Source: Jeotgalicoccus meleagridis (lineage in GTDB: Bacteria; Bacillota; Bacilli; Staphylococcales; Salinicoccaceae). From it: a stretch of 64,000 nucleotides of DNA. How positions within the stretch are numbered: the stretch's first letter is position 1; each line of letters begins with the position of its first letter. The notes below the pieces were generated by a model that worked only from the letters and a program-made list of their open reading frames with translations, did no database searches and was not told where the DNA came from. The translations under genes and the position numbers were made by a program. Location: the NCBI RefSeq assembly GCF_903994045.1, contig NZ_CAJEWD010000008.1:246342-310341 (forward strand). The letters run 5' to 3'. Of this stretch, positions 30,346 through 38,843 are shown in pieces.

Positions 30346-31518
30346 ATGAATTATCTTAAAAACATACTTGAAATATTTATAATATCTACTCGATTAGGTT
30401 TAACGTCTTTTGGAGGACCGTCAGCACATCTCGGATATTTTCATGCAGAATATGTGGACAGAAAGAAATGGATCGATGAAAAGTCCTATGCTGATTTAGT
30501 CGCACTTGCCCAGTTTTTACCTGGTCCCGCTTCAAGTCAGGTCGGAATTGGTATCGGTGTTATGCGCGGCGGAGTATTAGGTGGACTGATTTCCTTTTTA
30601 GGTTTCACTTTCCCTTCAGTTCTTGTCCTTATTATTTTCGCGTCTTTAATGTCTACTATTAATGTTGGTGATGCGAGTTGGATCCAAGGATTAAAAATTG
30701 TCGCGGTTGTCATTGTGCTTCATGCAGTTCTTGGTATGGCTAAAAATTTAACGCCTGACATACATAGAAAATGCATCGCTTTATTTGCAGTAATTATATT
30801 ACTAGTATTTCCATCGGTCCTAAGTCAGGTCGGAGTAATTGTAATCGCAGCAATAGTCGGTTTATTTCTTTTTAAAAATGATGATACAACACATGTTAAA
30901 ACAAGTTTTCCTATTAATAAGTACTTTTCAATTTTTTGTTTAATCTTATTTTTTGCACTCTTGATTATGTTACCAATTTTAAGAGAAATCACTGGTAACT
31001 ATTGGATTACTTTTATCGATAGTTTTTATCGTTCAGGTTCACTTGTATTCGGTGGCGGTCATGTTGTTCTACCACTACTAGAACAAGAATTTGTCGCTCT
31101 AAATTGGATTAGTGAAGAAGCGTTCTTAGCAGGCTATGCTGCTACACAAGCAGTACCAGGACCCCTATTCACCTTTGCAGCCTATCTCGGAACCGTCATG
31201 AATGGATGGTTCGGTGGAATAATCGCAACACTCGCAATCTTTCTACCTGCCTTCTTACTTATTTTAGGGTGTCTCCCTTTTTGGGATATGATTCGTAATC
31301 ACGACAAGGCAAAACGTGCAATTATGGGTGTTAATGCTGCTGTTGTTGGAATCTTATTTGCAGCACTCTATACACCAATCGCAACTTCAGCCATCCATGA
31401 ACCTAAGGACTTCGCTTTAGCAGCAATTTTGTTTGTTATGTTGAATTACTTAAAACTCGCTCCTTGGATTATCGTTCTGTCTGGAGCAGTTGGTGGAATT
31501 TTAATATCATTTATATAG
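30346..31518 (+). CDS. chrA: chromate transporter ChrA (long form)
   Basis: 390 residues with two homologous CHR halves. The first begins FGGPSAHLGYF and continues LVALAQFLPGPASSQVG; the second has VFGGGHVVLPLLE and GYAATQAVPGPLF. There are about ten transmembrane helices. The family exports chromate or transports related anions such as sulfate. The ATG at 30346 follows GAGGAG; the GTG at 30328 lies before that site. A terminator follows directly. Confidence 0.9.
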   Translation: MNYLKNILEIFIISTRLGLTSFGGPSAHLGYFHAEYVDRKKWIDEKSYADLVALAQFLPGPASSQVGIGIGVMRGGVLGGLISFLGFTFPSVLVLIIFASLMSTINVGDASWIQGLKIVAVVIVLHAVLGMAKNLTPDIHRKCIALFAVIILLVFPSVLSQVGVIVIAAIVGLFLFKNDDTTHVKTSFPINKYFSIFCLILFFALLIMLPILREITGNYWITFIDSFYRSGSLVFGGGHVVLPLLEQEFVALNWISEEAFLAGYAATQAVPGPLFTFAAYLGTVMNGWFGGIIATLAIFLPAFLLILGCLPFWDMIRNHDKAKRAIMGVNAAVVGILFAALYTPIATSAIHEPKDFALAAILFVMLNYLKLAPWIIVLSGAVGGILISFI

Positions 31519-31521
31519 ATA

Positions 31522-31567
31522 AAAAGCTTAAATGACTCCTAGATTGGTGGTCATTTAAGCTTTTTTC
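31522..31567 (+). terminator. terminator of chrA
   Basis: A perfect 13-bp stem (AAGCTTAAATGAC with its complement GTCATTTAAGCTT) with a T run after it. Confidence 0.85.
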
Positions 31568-31603
31568 GTTTCAAAGTTATAGTTTAGTCAAACTTTCAGA
31601 CAA

Positions 31604-31631
31604 TTGATGTTTATATTTTTGTACGTATAAT
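31604..31631 (+). promoter_or_regulatory. promoter of mgtE-like gene
   Basis: TTGATG, 16-bp spacer, TATAAT; predicted start near 31638, 50 bp before the gene. There is no room for an Mg-sensing M-box leader. Confidence 0.65.
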
Positions 31632-31686
31632 AAGTGTGTATGTAAATAATGATAAGAAAATTTAATTTTAAAATGAGGTGTTTATC

Positions 31687-32670
31687 ATGGTAAATAATGT
31701 GTATGGACATGAGACAACAGGTAGCTTAATGACGACAGATTATGTAGCCATCAGTGATACTTCAAATATAGAAGAAGCTGTTCAATATTTGCGTGATAAT
31801 GTTCAAGGGAAAAAACATATTCATTATATTTACATGGTAAATGAAGAAGAAAAGTTGAGCGGTGTTTTATCTATTAGAGAATTATTACTTTCTACAAATG
31901 ACAACTTGATTAAAGACATTATGAAAAAGAATATTATCAGCCTTCCTTTAGATCTTGATCAAGAAGAAGCCGCCAAAGTATTTAGAGATAAAGACCTTGT
32001 GGCAATTCCAGTTGTGAACGATGAAGGATACATAGAAGGTGTCATACACGTCGATGACATTATTGATATTATTCATCAAGAAGCTGATGAAGATATTGGT
32101 ATGATCACAGCATCGGGTAAGGAAATCGATTTTCATACTCAGCCTTTAAAAGCAGCAGGACGCAGGCTACCTTGGTTAGTGATTCTATTATTTGTTGGAC
32201 TCGTTTCTGGTGGAATTATTGCACGTTTTGAAGAAACTTTAGAACAGGTCGTTGCCCTTGCCTTCTTTATGCCAATGATTGCCGGTATGACTGGAAATAC
32301 AGGGACACAGTCATTAGCAGTAGTTGTACGTGGTTTAGTGTCTGAGAAATTAGATTTTAAAAATACTTCTAAACTACTTGTAAGAGAACTATTCGTTGGG
32401 ATCTTTATTGGAGTATCCTGTGCAATTATAGTCTGGCTCATTGCCTATGTTTGGATTGGTAGTATCACCTTAAGCTTTGTCGTGAGCTTTTCACTACTTT
32501 GCACTTTAATTATAGGGACATTGGCTGGAACAATTATTCCACTTATCCTCTATAAACTAAAAGCAGATCCTGCCATTGCATCCGGCCCATTGATTACCAC
32601 AATTAATGATATTCTTTCACTACTTATATATTTTGGGATTGCGACATTTTTCCTCAATAATCTGTTGTAA
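31687..32670 (+). CDS. mgtE: MgtE-family divalent cation transporter lacking the N domain
   Basis: About 327 residues: two CBS domains (about 15-135) followed by five transmembrane helices of the MgtE channel domain with GMTGNTGTQSLAV and DPAIASGPLITTINDILS. Canonical MgtE proteins are about 450 residues and carry an extra N-terminal superhelical domain that helps magnesium gating; here the coding sequence starts directly at the CBS pair, behind GAGGTG. The ion is probably magnesium, with gating by CBS only. The GTG at 31678 overlaps the ribosome-binding site and is less likely. Confidence 0.85.
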   Translation: MVNNVYGHETTGSLMTTDYVAISDTSNIEEAVQYLRDNVQGKKHIHYIYMVNEEEKLSGVLSIRELLLSTNDNLIKDIMKKNIISLPLDLDQEEAAKVFRDKDLVAIPVVNDEGYIEGVIHVDDIIDIIHQEADEDIGMITASGKEIDFHTQPLKAAGRRLPWLVILLFVGLVSGGIIARFEETLEQVVALAFFMPMIAGMTGNTGTQSLAVVVRGLVSEKLDFKNTSKLLVRELFVGIFIGVSCAIIVWLIAYVWIGSITLSFVVSFSLLCTLIIGTLAGTIIPLILYKLKADPAIASGPLITTINDILSLLIYFGIATFFLNNLL

Positions 32671-32725
32671 AAAAACCCGTAGTTTAACTTACTTTTAACA
32701 AGGAGTAAGTTAAACTACGGGTTTT
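32671..32725. terminator. bidirectional terminator between mgtE and aldo/keto reductase
   Basis: A very long stem (about 20 bp, starting AAACCCGTAGTTTAACTTAC) is flanked by A and T runs. It serves both convergent genes. Confidence 0.85.
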
Positions 32726-32741
32726 GTGTGTTTTATAAAAT

Positions 32742-33590
32742 TTATTCAGGTGTTTTTGAATTATTCATTCCAACGACTATATTTAAATCATTGTGATCAA
32801 CAATTCTCTTATGACTACCATCAAATGACTCAATGACCTTCATGTCCGCTGCGTCTAAATTAAAGTCATGGATATCCAAGTTCTCAATCATGCGTTCTTT
32901 ATTAACCGATTTGGGAATAATGACTATATTGTTATCTAGATGCCATCGTAGGATGATTTGAGCGACAGATTTATCGTATTTTCTAGCAATATCTTGAAGT
33001 CCTTTTTCTTCTAAGATTCCGTGTTTTGCTTCCGCAAGCGGTCCCCAAGATTCAACTTGAACCTTATATTCTTCCATAACTTTTCTAGCATCTTTTTGTT
33101 GTAAGAAAGGATGTAATTCAACTTGGTTAATTAGAGGAGTTACTTCATTATTCATAATCAAATCAACCAACCGTGCTGAATCAAAGTTAGACACACCAAT
33201 CGCTTTGATTTTACCTTCTTTGTATAACTCTTCCATTGCTCTCCAAGAACCGTAGTAATCACCAAATGGTTGATGAATCAGATAAAGATCTAAGTAATCT
33301 GTTTGTAGTCTCTCCAAACTTTTTTCAAAAGCAACTTTTGTACTTTCATATCCTTGATCCTCTACCCAAAGTTTACTCGTAATAAATAAATCTTTACGGT
33401 CAATTCCAGATGCTTTAATCGCTTCCCCAACGCCTCTTTCATTTCCATAAGTCGCTGCCGTATCGATATGACGGTAACCCACTTCTAGTGCATCTAAGAC
33501 ACACTGCTTTGTATCCTCTGGTTTGATTTGAAACACACCATAACCTTCAACAGGCATCTCTAAACCATTATTTAAAGTAACATATTGCAT
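32742..33590 (-). CDS. aldo/keto reductase (YvgN/glyoxal reductase-like)
   Basis: A 282-residue TIM-barrel NADPH oxidoreductase. Catalytic residues of the family are seen: D and Y in DTAATYGNE, K in ITSKLWVED and H in LIHQPFGDYYG. Cofactor-site segments KAIGVSNFDS and VIIPKSVNKERM are present. It probably reduces reactive aldehydes such as methylglyoxal, but the substrate is not defined. The ATG at 33590 follows GGGGGATTATC. Confidence 0.88.
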   Translation of the reverse strand: MQYVTLNNGLEMPVEGYGVFQIKPEDTKQCVLDALEVGYRHIDTAATYGNERGVGEAIKASGIDRKDLFITSKLWVEDQGYESTKVAFEKSLERLQTDYLDLYLIHQPFGDYYGSWRAMEELYKEGKIKAIGVSNFDSARLVDLIMNNEVTPLINQVELHPFLQQKDARKVMEEYKVQVESWGPLAEAKHGILEEKGLQDIARKYDKSVAQIILRWHLDNNIVIIPKSVNKERMIENLDIHDFNLDAADMKVIESFDGSHKRIVDHNDLNIVVGMNNSKTPE

Positions 33591-33639
33591 GATAATCCCC
33601 CATTTTGTAAAAACTAAATTCAATTATTATTATACAAGA

Positions 33640-34004
33640 AAATCTAGGGTTGGGGTAATGAGATTGGTGTCAGCGTTCTTGGGTTGAGGGGGGTGTGGGT
33701 GCTTGGGCGATGGGTACTGGCGGTTCAATGAGGAGGGTTCATTGTCCTTCGGGGGTGCTCAAACTAGATTAACGAACTGGACACTAGGTAACTAAACTTT
33801 TAAATTAATGGACATACAGTCTTCCATCGGTTTTTCTTAAGGACAAAGGTGAATCTATCAATCAAAGATCTGGACACTCGTTAATAAAGTTACTCCGGAA
33901 CTAGACAGTTACAGCTTTAAAGTTTTATCAGGACAATGAGAACTCAACGATGTCCAGGTAAACGTCTATCAGGACAATGAGCATCAAACGAAGTCCTGAT
34001 AACC
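33640..34004. repeat. second repeat locus: rearranged 41-bp units and 31-bp GGAC ladder
   Basis: This stretch without a gene holds the same modules as 1-400. GGAC or AGAC recurs at 33779, 33810, 33841, 33872 and 33903, exactly 31 bp apart, preceded by GATTAACG. To its right lie about two 41-bp units (33927-34004) in the orientation opposite to those at 8-212. To its left lies a G- and T-rich segment (33650-33740) that includes the reverse complement of CTCATTGAACCGC from the first locus. Both loci are intergenic. Confidence 0.8.
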
Positions 34005-34016
34005 AATAAAACCAAT

Positions 34017-34055
34017 AAAAAAAGTTTGGAAATCTCAAAATTAAGATTTCCAAAC
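34017..34055 (-). terminator. terminator of acidic secreted protein gene
   Basis: A 12-bp stem (GTTTGGAAATCT with AGATTTCCAAAC) with a run of seven T on the minus strand. Confidence 0.85.
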
Positions 34056-34079
34056 CATTTATTTATAAAAATAAGTTTT

Positions 34080-35936
34080 CTACTCATATATTTCATCTGG
34101 AACTGTAACACCGTCATCAAATTCACCATAGTCTTCATACTTTAAAGCCATTTCTATATGAATATTAGCTTCTTCACCTTTAGCTGGTGCATTTGAAATG
34201 TAGGCGACTTGGTCAAGTTCTTTTGAATCTTTGTTTACAATTGCAATGATTCCATTAACCTGTTTGCTTTCATCTGCATTAGTAAACTCAGCACCAAAGA
34301 TTTGTCCAAATGTGTCGTGTACTTTCATATCATTAGAAATATTGTACAGATAGTAATTATCATCATCTTGTTTTACTGTAATTAAATCTTCATTGTCCAT
34401 AAAAGTATCATACATTTTACTATAGGTTCCATTATAAACTGATTCAACATCACCTTCGTCTGATTCATCTGTCCACTTACCATTTTCAAAATGATAGTAA
34501 ACTTCATCATTAGCATAAACTACTGGAACGGCTTCACCATCATTTATTGTTTGCTCTGTGTAAACTTCTAATTCTCCAGTATCAGCTTGTTCCATGACCT
34601 CAGCGGTTAAAGTGAGTGAGTTTTCCTCACCTGTTAAACTATCATCATTCGGAATCACTTTGACCAATGCATCTGTCTCTGCATAATAGGATACAATTTC
34701 TTCTTTATCCTTTAGTACTTCTTCAAGTCCAACATCAGTGTCTTCAGCCTCTTCTAAAGCAGCAGCTAAACCTTGGTTATCTTCTTCAAGTGCATTTATT
34801 TCAGCATCTTCACCTTTAATAGTCTCTCCCTCAGAGTCACCTGCGCTTGAAGCATCAAGACTTGAGTCATTAGTACTATTTCTTGATGTTTCAATATCTA
34901 TAGTGTCCCCTTCTTTAACTTCAGTTACGCCGTCATCATATTCACCATAATCATCAAATTCAGCGGCAATCTCGATGTAAAGTTCTTGCCCACTAGTCAA
35001 ACCTTTAGCATTTGATAGGTAAGAAAGTTTGTCAATTTCATTTGTTTCTTTATCGACAATAGCAACTACTGCGTTGTTTTGACTTTCTGGATCTGCGTTA
35101 GTAAATTCAACTTGATAAAGTGTACCGAAAGTTTCATGTAGGACATCTTCTTGCCCGACATTGATAAGATAATAATTATCATCATCTTCTAAGACATCAA
35201 TAACCTCTTCACTTTCCATAAATGCATCGTAGACATTTGAATACGATCCGTAATAAACTTCATCTGCCGGTGCTTGTCCAGTGTAATCATTCCAAGTTCC
35301 ATTTTCTTGAACTAGGAGTGTATCTTCATCTGCATAGGCATAAGGCTGAACTTTTTGAATGGACTCATCATACTGACCTGAATAGACTTGGAAGTTGTCA
35401 CCTTCTTCGTTGATCTCTGCTGTTAAACCAACCAAGTCGTTATCTGCAGCTTTGTCACTAGAACCATCAAAAGCATTAATCATCATGTAAGTCTCTGCAT
35501 AATAACTTGTCACATCGTCTTTATCTTTTAAGACTTCTTCTAGAGTTGCATCCGATTCTTCTGCATCTTCTAATTCTTCTGCGACATCTTCATTTAGTTC
35601 AAACAGTGACTTAATTTCCGTTCCATCTGGACCTGTGATGGTTGACTCAGTAATTTCTTTACTGACTTCTCTTTCCCCACGTTCTGAATCGTCATCTTCG
35701 TCATCATCTTCTTTTGTAGCGTCGTCATCTTTTGATGCATCGTCCTTATCGTCATCTTCTTCTTTAGTTGCATCATCACCCTTTGATGAATCTTCTTTAT
35801 CTTTATCATCATCTTCATCATCTGCTAATAGATCGATTTCGATATCCTTATCCGTTGTGGCTGCTTCTGCAGAGTTACTTAAGCTAATTAAAGAAAAACT
35901 TGCTAAAAGCATTATAAAGTACTTAATTGGAAACAT
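34080..35936 (-). CDS. acidic secreted protein with a duplicated domain
   Basis: 618 residues, no function recognised. A signal peptide (about 1-26, cleavage after NSAEA) is followed by a very acidic Asp/Glu/Lys low-complexity stretch (about 30-90) with repeated KDDDATKEDDD-like units. Then come two homologous domains of about 240 residues each (about 100-345 and 380-618). Both share EEVLKDK(D/E), SYYAET, the YGSYSNVYDAFM/YNGTYSKMYDTFM block, DDDNYYL, F.EFTNAD and a final YGE(Y/F)DDGV. There is no lipobox, LPXTG or C-terminal membrane anchor. It resembles extracellular lipoprotein-like domains of unknown function (DUF6612-like, from memory). A cell-wall-associated or salt-adapted secreted role is inference. 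Confidence 0.75.
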   Translation of the reverse strand: MFPIKYFIMLLASFSLISLSNSAEAATTDKDIEIDLLADDEDDDKDKEDSSKGDDATKEEDDDKDDASKDDDATKEDDDEDDDSERGEREVSKEITESTITGPDGTEIKSLFELNEDVAEELEDAEESDATLEEVLKDKDDVTSYYAETYMMINAFDGSSDKAADNDLVGLTAEINEEGDNFQVYSGQYDESIQKVQPYAYADEDTLLVQENGTWNDYTGQAPADEVYYGSYSNVYDAFMESEEVIDVLEDDDNYYLINVGQEDVLHETFGTLYQVEFTNADPESQNNAVVAIVDKETNEIDKLSYLSNAKGLTSGQELYIEIAAEFDDYGEYDDGVTEVKEGDTIDIETSRNSTNDSSLDASSAGDSEGETIKGEDAEINALEEDNQGLAAALEEAEDTDVGLEEVLKDKEEIVSYYAETDALVKVIPNDDSLTGEENSLTLTAEVMEQADTGELEVYTEQTINDGEAVPVVYANDEVYYHFENGKWTDESDEGDVESVYNGTYSKMYDTFMDNEDLITVKQDDDNYYLYNISNDMKVHDTFGQIFGAEFTNADESKQVNGIIAIVNKDSKELDQVAYISNAPAKGEEANIHIEMALKYEDYGEFDDGVTVPDEIYE

Positions 35937-36036
35937 CCCCTTCGCTTAAAATGTCTGCTTTATATTAAAATTATTCCCATATTTTTACCAAGTAAACAAA
36001 AATATCAGATTTTCGTCAAATTTCTGTCACAGTTTT

Positions 36037-36068
36037 AAAAAAAATCTCTCTAAGATAACTTAGAGAGA
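36037..36068 (-). terminator. terminator of the radC operon
   Basis: A perfect 10-bp stem (TCTCTCTAAG with CTTAGAGAGA) and a run of eight T on the minus strand. It marks the left limit of the recognisable accessory island. Confidence 0.85.
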
Positions 36069-36073
36069 CAAGT

Positions 36074-36436
36074 TCACCAATCCGATGAGTAAAACAATTT
36101 ATATTTTTGATAATCTAAAAACTTTGCATGATAAAAATCATTAGCTGCTTGATGAATGTATGAGTGGTACATTCTGTCATATTCTACACGACCGAAAAAA
36201 GGTCCAGGATAAGTTGGTAACAGTAAATTTGCTTTTTCTGGTTGAAAACGAATTTCGTTTAATTTTAAATATAAATCATTAATCACTGCTTCAGTAATTT
36301 CAACTGTCCCAGGGTTATTGATATTAAAATGCTCTACAAAGTAACCTTGTAATGCATTAAATTTTCTGTAATAGGCGTATTCAATATACTCTCCCGTGTC
36401 TTTATCTTTTAAATATAAATAACTATCTAAGCCCAT
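36074..36436 (-). CDS. hypothetical protein of the accessory radC operon
   Basis: 120 residues, function unknown. It begins MGLDSYLYLKDK, a start often seen in small phage- and plasmid-encoded proteins, and is rich in aromatic residues (many Y and F). No signal peptide or membrane helix. It lies 10 bp after the radC stop with AAGGAGAATATT before its ATG, so the two formed an operon. The Tn554-type insertion separates this gene from the radC promoter. Confidence 0.6.
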   Translation of the reverse strand: MGLDSYLYLKDKDTGEYIEYAYYRKFNALQGYFVEHFNINNPGTVEITEAVINDLYLKLNEIRFQPEKANLLLPTYPGPFFGRVEYDRMYHSYIHQAANDFYHAKFLDYQKYKLFYSSDW

Positions 36437-36446
36437 AATATTCTCC

Positions 36447-36583
36447 TTATATATATGCCATTTCTTTTAATGAGACAAAACGGCCATCTCCGATAATAAT
36501 ATGATCTAAAAAATCTACTCCAATTAAGTCTCCGCATTCCTTCAAACGTTTTGTGACTTCTATATCTTCTTTTGACGGGGTTA
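36447..36583 (-). pseudogene. radC: 3' fragment of accessory radC
   Basis: The minus strand reads [20 protein letters not shown] and continues to a stop at 36447, the C-terminal end of a RadC/JAB domain. The matching N-terminal part lies at 43269-43688, on the other side of the Tn554-type element. Joining them restores the HSHPSGDP-TPSKED metal-site region and a protein of roughly 185 residues, shorter than chromosomal RadC. Such short RadC proteins are typical of plasmids and genomic islands. Confidence 0.88.
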
Positions 36584-36685
36584 GGTCTTATCAAGAGTAA
36601 ATTACAAAAGAATCATTTAAATCAATACTTTCACTTTGAATACATGTATTTGAAGTGGAAGGTACTTATTTCAAAAATAGTAAAA

Positions 36686-36731
36686 CCTGTATCTTAAATT
36701 ACTTAATAGTAACATAAGATACAGGCTGATT
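36686..36731. terminator. hairpin terminator near the end of the Tn554-type element
   Basis: An 11-bp stem (CCTGTATCTTA with TAAGATACAGG) with T-rich sequence on the plus side lies just beyond the methyltransferase gene, shielding the transposon from the radC operon. Confidence 0.65.
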
Positions 36732-36815
36732 TTTTATTCATTGTTATTTATACTAAAGCACCCGATAGCTCTGAAAACAATCACAAATTCAACTTTTCAA
36801 AGCCACAGCTTTAAG

Positions 36816-37478
36816 TTATTTTGTCCAGACAACCCCCATTGCCCAACCCATTTTATGGAATTGGCATCCAGGCAACAACTTTTCATATAAATCGTAATAA
36901 TTTTGTTCAGATAGGTACTTATCTGAAGCTAAATGCTCAAGCCATGATTTAGATGTGTTGTGATTATAAATTCTAATCGCATTTTTTATTCCAAATTTGA
37001 AACAATGCGGTAAAAACTCTTGGATTGCCCCTAATTTATAAACATAGGTAGGCGGTGTCTCGACTTCAGATACATTATCAAGAATAACTATTCTTCCTTC
37101 CTCATTCAACAGTTCCTTCATTTGCTGTATTACGCTGGCTATATCATCCAAATGATGAAAGGTTGTTCGGCTTACAATAAAATCAAACTTCTCATTAAAA
37201 TTAAGTTGTTCTGCATTCATATTCAGATAGACCGTATTTGTTAGTTGACGTTTAGATTTGGCAAGATCGAGCATTTGATTAGAAATATCAATCCCTACCA
37301 CTTCATCATAATAACTTGCTAATTTCTCCACTAACAAACCCGAGCCACATCCGATATCTAATGCTCTGCCTTTCTTTGGAGACATATTAGACACAAGGAA
37401 TGAATAATCATTCAAAAGCTCATTCACGAAATCGTAATCTTCTGCAACCTTATCAAACTGTGATTCTATTGTATTCAA
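36816..37478 (-). CDS. class I SAM-dependent methyltransferase of Tn554
   Basis: 220 residues. SAM motif I is ALDIGCGSGLLVEKL (about 40-54), with VVGIDISNQML and FDFIVSRTTFHHL as the following strands. It is the passenger gene at the far end of Tn554-type elements; its substrate is not known to me. The start is a TTG at 37478 behind GGGGGATC. It is divergent from erm(A), with about 300 bp between that contain the erm(A) control region. Confidence 0.75.
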   Translation of the reverse strand: MNTIESQFDKVAEDYDFVNELLNDYSFLVSNMSPKKGRALDIGCGSGLLVEKLASYYDEVVGIDISNQMLDLAKSKRQLTNTVYLNMNAEQLNFNEKFDFIVSRTTFHHLDDIASVIQQMKELLNEEGRIVILDNVSEVETPPTYVYKLGAIQEFLPHCFKFGIKNAIRIYNHNTSKSWLEHLASDKYLSEQNYYDLYEKLLPGCQFHKMGWAMGVVWTK

Positions 37479-37794
37479 AAAGATCCCCCATTCCTACTTT
37501 ATCGACATTCTTTCATTACTTACCACTTTAGATGTTTTTTCGTTGGGGATAAAACTTCCCTTTAGACAATTTTATCCAAAGACAATACAACAGTGCAACT
37601 TTATTAAAGTCACTGTCCTTTATCGCAGCCTTTACTTTTTAGTAAAGACAGTGGCTTCTCTTATCAAGTTTCAAAACATATTATTTTGAAGAAAACGTCC
37701 ATCTGAAGTGTCAAGTGCAAAATTACATATAAAGGTTTATTCTAAAATGAAAAGATGATACAATCATATTCAGTTACATAAGGAGGTTTCAATT
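37479..37794. other. erm(A)/methyltransferase intergenic region
   Basis: About 315 bp without a gene between the divergent genes. It contains an inverted repeat around 37615-37662 (CACTGTC with GACAGTG flanked by AAAG) that may end or attenuate transcripts, and the AT-rich promoter area for the erm(A) leader. Confidence 0.5.
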
Positions 37795-37842
37795 ATGTGC
37801 ACCAGTATCGCAGTAGTAGAAATTACTTTATCTCATTCATAA
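37795..37842 (+). CDS. erm(A) leader peptide 1
   Basis: 15 codons, MCTSIAVVEITLSHS, behind AAGGAGG. The two-leader arrangement before erm(A) is that of Tn554. Ribosomes stalled here by a macrolide change the mRNA fold and expose the next initiation region. Confidence 0.9.
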   Translation: MCTSIAVVEITLSHS

Positions 37843-37869
37843 TGAAAAAAATGGAAAGGAGATAAAAGT

Positions 37870-37929
37870 ATGGGTACTTTTTCTATATTTGTTATTAATA
37901 AAGTTCGTTATCAACCAAATCAAAATTAA
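37870..37929 (+). CDS. erm(A) leader peptide 2
   Basis: 19 codons, MGTFSIFVINKVRYQPNQN, behind AAGGAGAT. The word GGTTATAATGAACG at about 37931-37945 recurs around the erm(A) start and lies in an inverted repeat that would mask the erm(A) ribosome-binding site until stalling. Confidence 0.9.
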   Translation: MGTFSIFVINKVRYQPNQN

Positions 37930-37986
37930 TTGGTTATAATGAACGCTTAATGTCAGTTCATTATAACCAGTAAGGAGAAGGTTATA

Positions 37987-38718
37987 ATGAACCAGAAAAA
38001 CCCTAAAGACACGCAAAATTTTATTACTTCTAAAAAGCATGTAAAAGAAATATTGAATCACACGAATATCAGTAAACAAGACAACGTAATAGAAATCGGA
38101 TCAGGAAAAGGACATTTTACCAAAGAGCTAGTCAAAATGAGTCGATCAGTTACTGCTATAGAAATTGATGGAGGCTTATGTCAAGTGACTAAAGAAGCGG
38201 TAAACCCCTCTGAGAATATAAAAGTGATTCAAACGGATATTCTAAAATTTTCCTTCCCAAAACATATAAACTATAAGATATATGGTAATATTCCTTATAA
38301 CATCAGTACGGATATTGTCAAAAGAATTACCTTTGAAAGTCAGGCTAAATATAGCTATCTTATCGTTGAGAAGGGATTTGCGAAAAGATTGCAAAATCTG
38401 CAACGAGCTTTGGGTTTACTATTAATGGTGGAGATGGATATAAAAATGCTCAAAAAAGTACCACCACTATATTTTCATCCTAAGCCAAGTGTAGACTCTG
38501 TATTGATTGTTCTTGAACGACATCAACCATTGATTTCAAAGAAGGACTACAAAAAGTATCGATCTTTTGTTTATAAGTGGGTAAACCGTGAATATCGTGT
38601 TCTTTTCACTAAAAACCAATTCCGACAGGCTTTGAAGCATGCAAATGTCACTAATATTAATAAACTATCGAAGGAACAATTTCTTTCTATTTTCAATAGT
38701 TACAAATTGTTTCACTAA
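37987..38718 (+). CDS. erm(A): 23S rRNA adenine-N6 dimethyltransferase Erm(A)
   Basis: 243 residues. It dimethylates A2058 of 23S rRNA and gives resistance to macrolides, lincosamides and streptogramin B. The start [17 protein letters not shown] motif [14 protein letters not shown], the catalytic [11 protein letters not shown] and the C-terminal [11 protein letters not shown] fit Erm(A) of Tn554. It is full length with both leader peptides intact, so inducible expression is expected. Neighbour ant(9) is convergent. Confidence 0.95.
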
Positions 38719-38725
38719 ATTAAAG

Positions 38726-38765
38726 TAATAAAGCGTTCTCTAATTTCACAAGAGGACGCTTTATT
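38726..38765. terminator. terminator between erm(A) and ant(9)
   Basis: Stem AAAGCGTTCTCT with a near-complementary AGAGGACGCTTT and flanking A/T runs, after the erm(A) stop. Confidence 0.7.
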
Positions 38766-38843
38766 CTTCCCAAAAATTGTTCAATATTTATCAATAAATC
38801 AGTAGTTTTAAAAGTAAGCACCTGTTATTGCAATAAAATTAGC

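Noticed and set aside
35635-35949. Serine-rich plus-strand protein
   Set aside because: It is the complement of the Asp/Glu-rich repeat of the secreted protein; no start signal.
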